A stretch of 5,440 bases of DNA from positions 1 through 5,440 of the forward strand of contig JACQJU010000061.1 of the NCBI GenBank assembly GCA_016204905.1. Reading direction: 5' to 3'. This DNA is from Candidatus Gottesmanbacteria bacterium. Its GTDB lineage: Bacteria; Patescibacteriota; Microgenomatia; 2-02-FULL-39-11. Below the pieces are notes generated by a model. The model searched no databases. It worked only from the letters and a program-made list of their open reading frames with translations, and was not told the origin of the DNA. Shown here piece by piece: positions 5,241 to 5,440 of this stretch (position 1 is the stretch's first letter; every line of letters begins with the position of its first letter). The position numbers were made by a program, and so were the translations under genes.

Positions 5241-5440
5241 ATTCCCTGTTTTTCCAACCACTTCACAGCCTCTTCTCCAGTTTTAAAAATTGGGGAAGCC
5301 TTTCCTTCCTTCCAGTCCTTTTCAGCTTGTCTAATTGTCTTAATAAGATACTCGCTTGGTATTTCGTTTCTGGCGCTGAATTCTATAGACTTTGTCCTGA
5401 TAAAGTGTTTCAAAAAAGCTTTAATGACAACAGATAAAGG
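5237..5440 (-). CDS. RelB/DinJ-like antitoxin, 5' end beyond the window
   Basis: The minus strand is open without interruption from the window edge to TGA at 5237-5239, encoding the last 67 residues. The visible part starts PLSVVIKAFLKHFIRTKSIE, which fits the second helix of a RelB/DinJ ribbon-helix-helix DNA-binding domain, so roughly the first 20-30 residues are missing. After IPSEYLIKTIRQAEKDW the chain continues with a short charged linker and ends TGEEAVKWLEKQGI, a typical toxin-wrapping C-terminal helix. The stop overlaps the toxin start codon in ATGA. RelB-type antitoxins neutralise the toxin by wrapping it and, together with it, repress their own promoter, which would lie outside this window. 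Recognition is by pattern and gene context, not by an alignment. Confidence 0.82.
   Translation of the reverse strand, partial: PLSVVIKAFLKHFIRTKSIEFSARNEIPSEYLIKTIRQAEKDWKEGKASPIFKTGEEAVKWLEKQGI

Noticed and set aside
5241..5261. GTG start adding seven residues to the toxin
   Set aside because: The ATG at 5240 forms the usual ATGA overlap with the antitoxin stop, and the extension adds nothing conserved.

Overview
The window is a compact bacterial segment in which every supported gene lies on the minus strand, so transcription runs from high to low coordinates. The base composition is AT-rich and the code is standard (TGA is a stop, Trp is TGG, Gly is GGN). Promoters look like ordinary sigma70 promoters (TTGACx, 17 bp, TATxxT). 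A RelBE-type toxin-antitoxin pair, leaderless-looking promoters and GC-rich hairpin-like repeats in short intergenic gaps make a Patescibacteria/CPR-type genome a reasonable but unproven guess; nothing here fixes the taxonomy.

Layout in the direction of transcription. (1) 5440-4965: a RelB/DinJ-like antitoxin, cut by the window edge, overlaps by 4 bp (ATGA) a RelE/YafQ-like mRNA interferase. (2) 4866-4477: a stand-alone single-domain VOC (glyoxalase/bleomycin-resistance fold) protein with its own promoter. (3) 4382-1034: a four-gene operon made of a cysteine-free ArsR-type repressor, an AHSA1/SRPBCC ligand-binding-fold protein, a two-domain PhnB-like VOC protein, and a 14-TM DHA2 drug/H+ antiporter of the QacA/SmvA type. 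(4) 942-64: a class II Fic AMP-transferase with a probable C-terminal DNA-binding domain and its own promoter.

The operon reads as a small-molecule response unit. The ArsR repressor would sit on a perfect 7+2+7 palindrome that embeds the -35 box of its own promoter. When the ligand is present, the unit would express two ligand-binding-fold proteins and an efflux pump. The ligand cannot be read from the sequence.

Two features go beyond ordinary annotation. First, all three promoters I can place put the transcription start at, or within about 3 nt of, the ATG, with no Shine-Dalgarno sequence, while two of the three downstream operon genes have textbook AAAGGAGG sites and the third overlaps its predecessor. 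Second, those two strong ribosome sites are part of an identical 37-bp GC-rich repeat that precisely brackets the AHSA1 gene as direct repeats. No stretch longer than 300 bases lacks a gene; the gaps are 52-98 bp and are accounted for by promoters and repeats.
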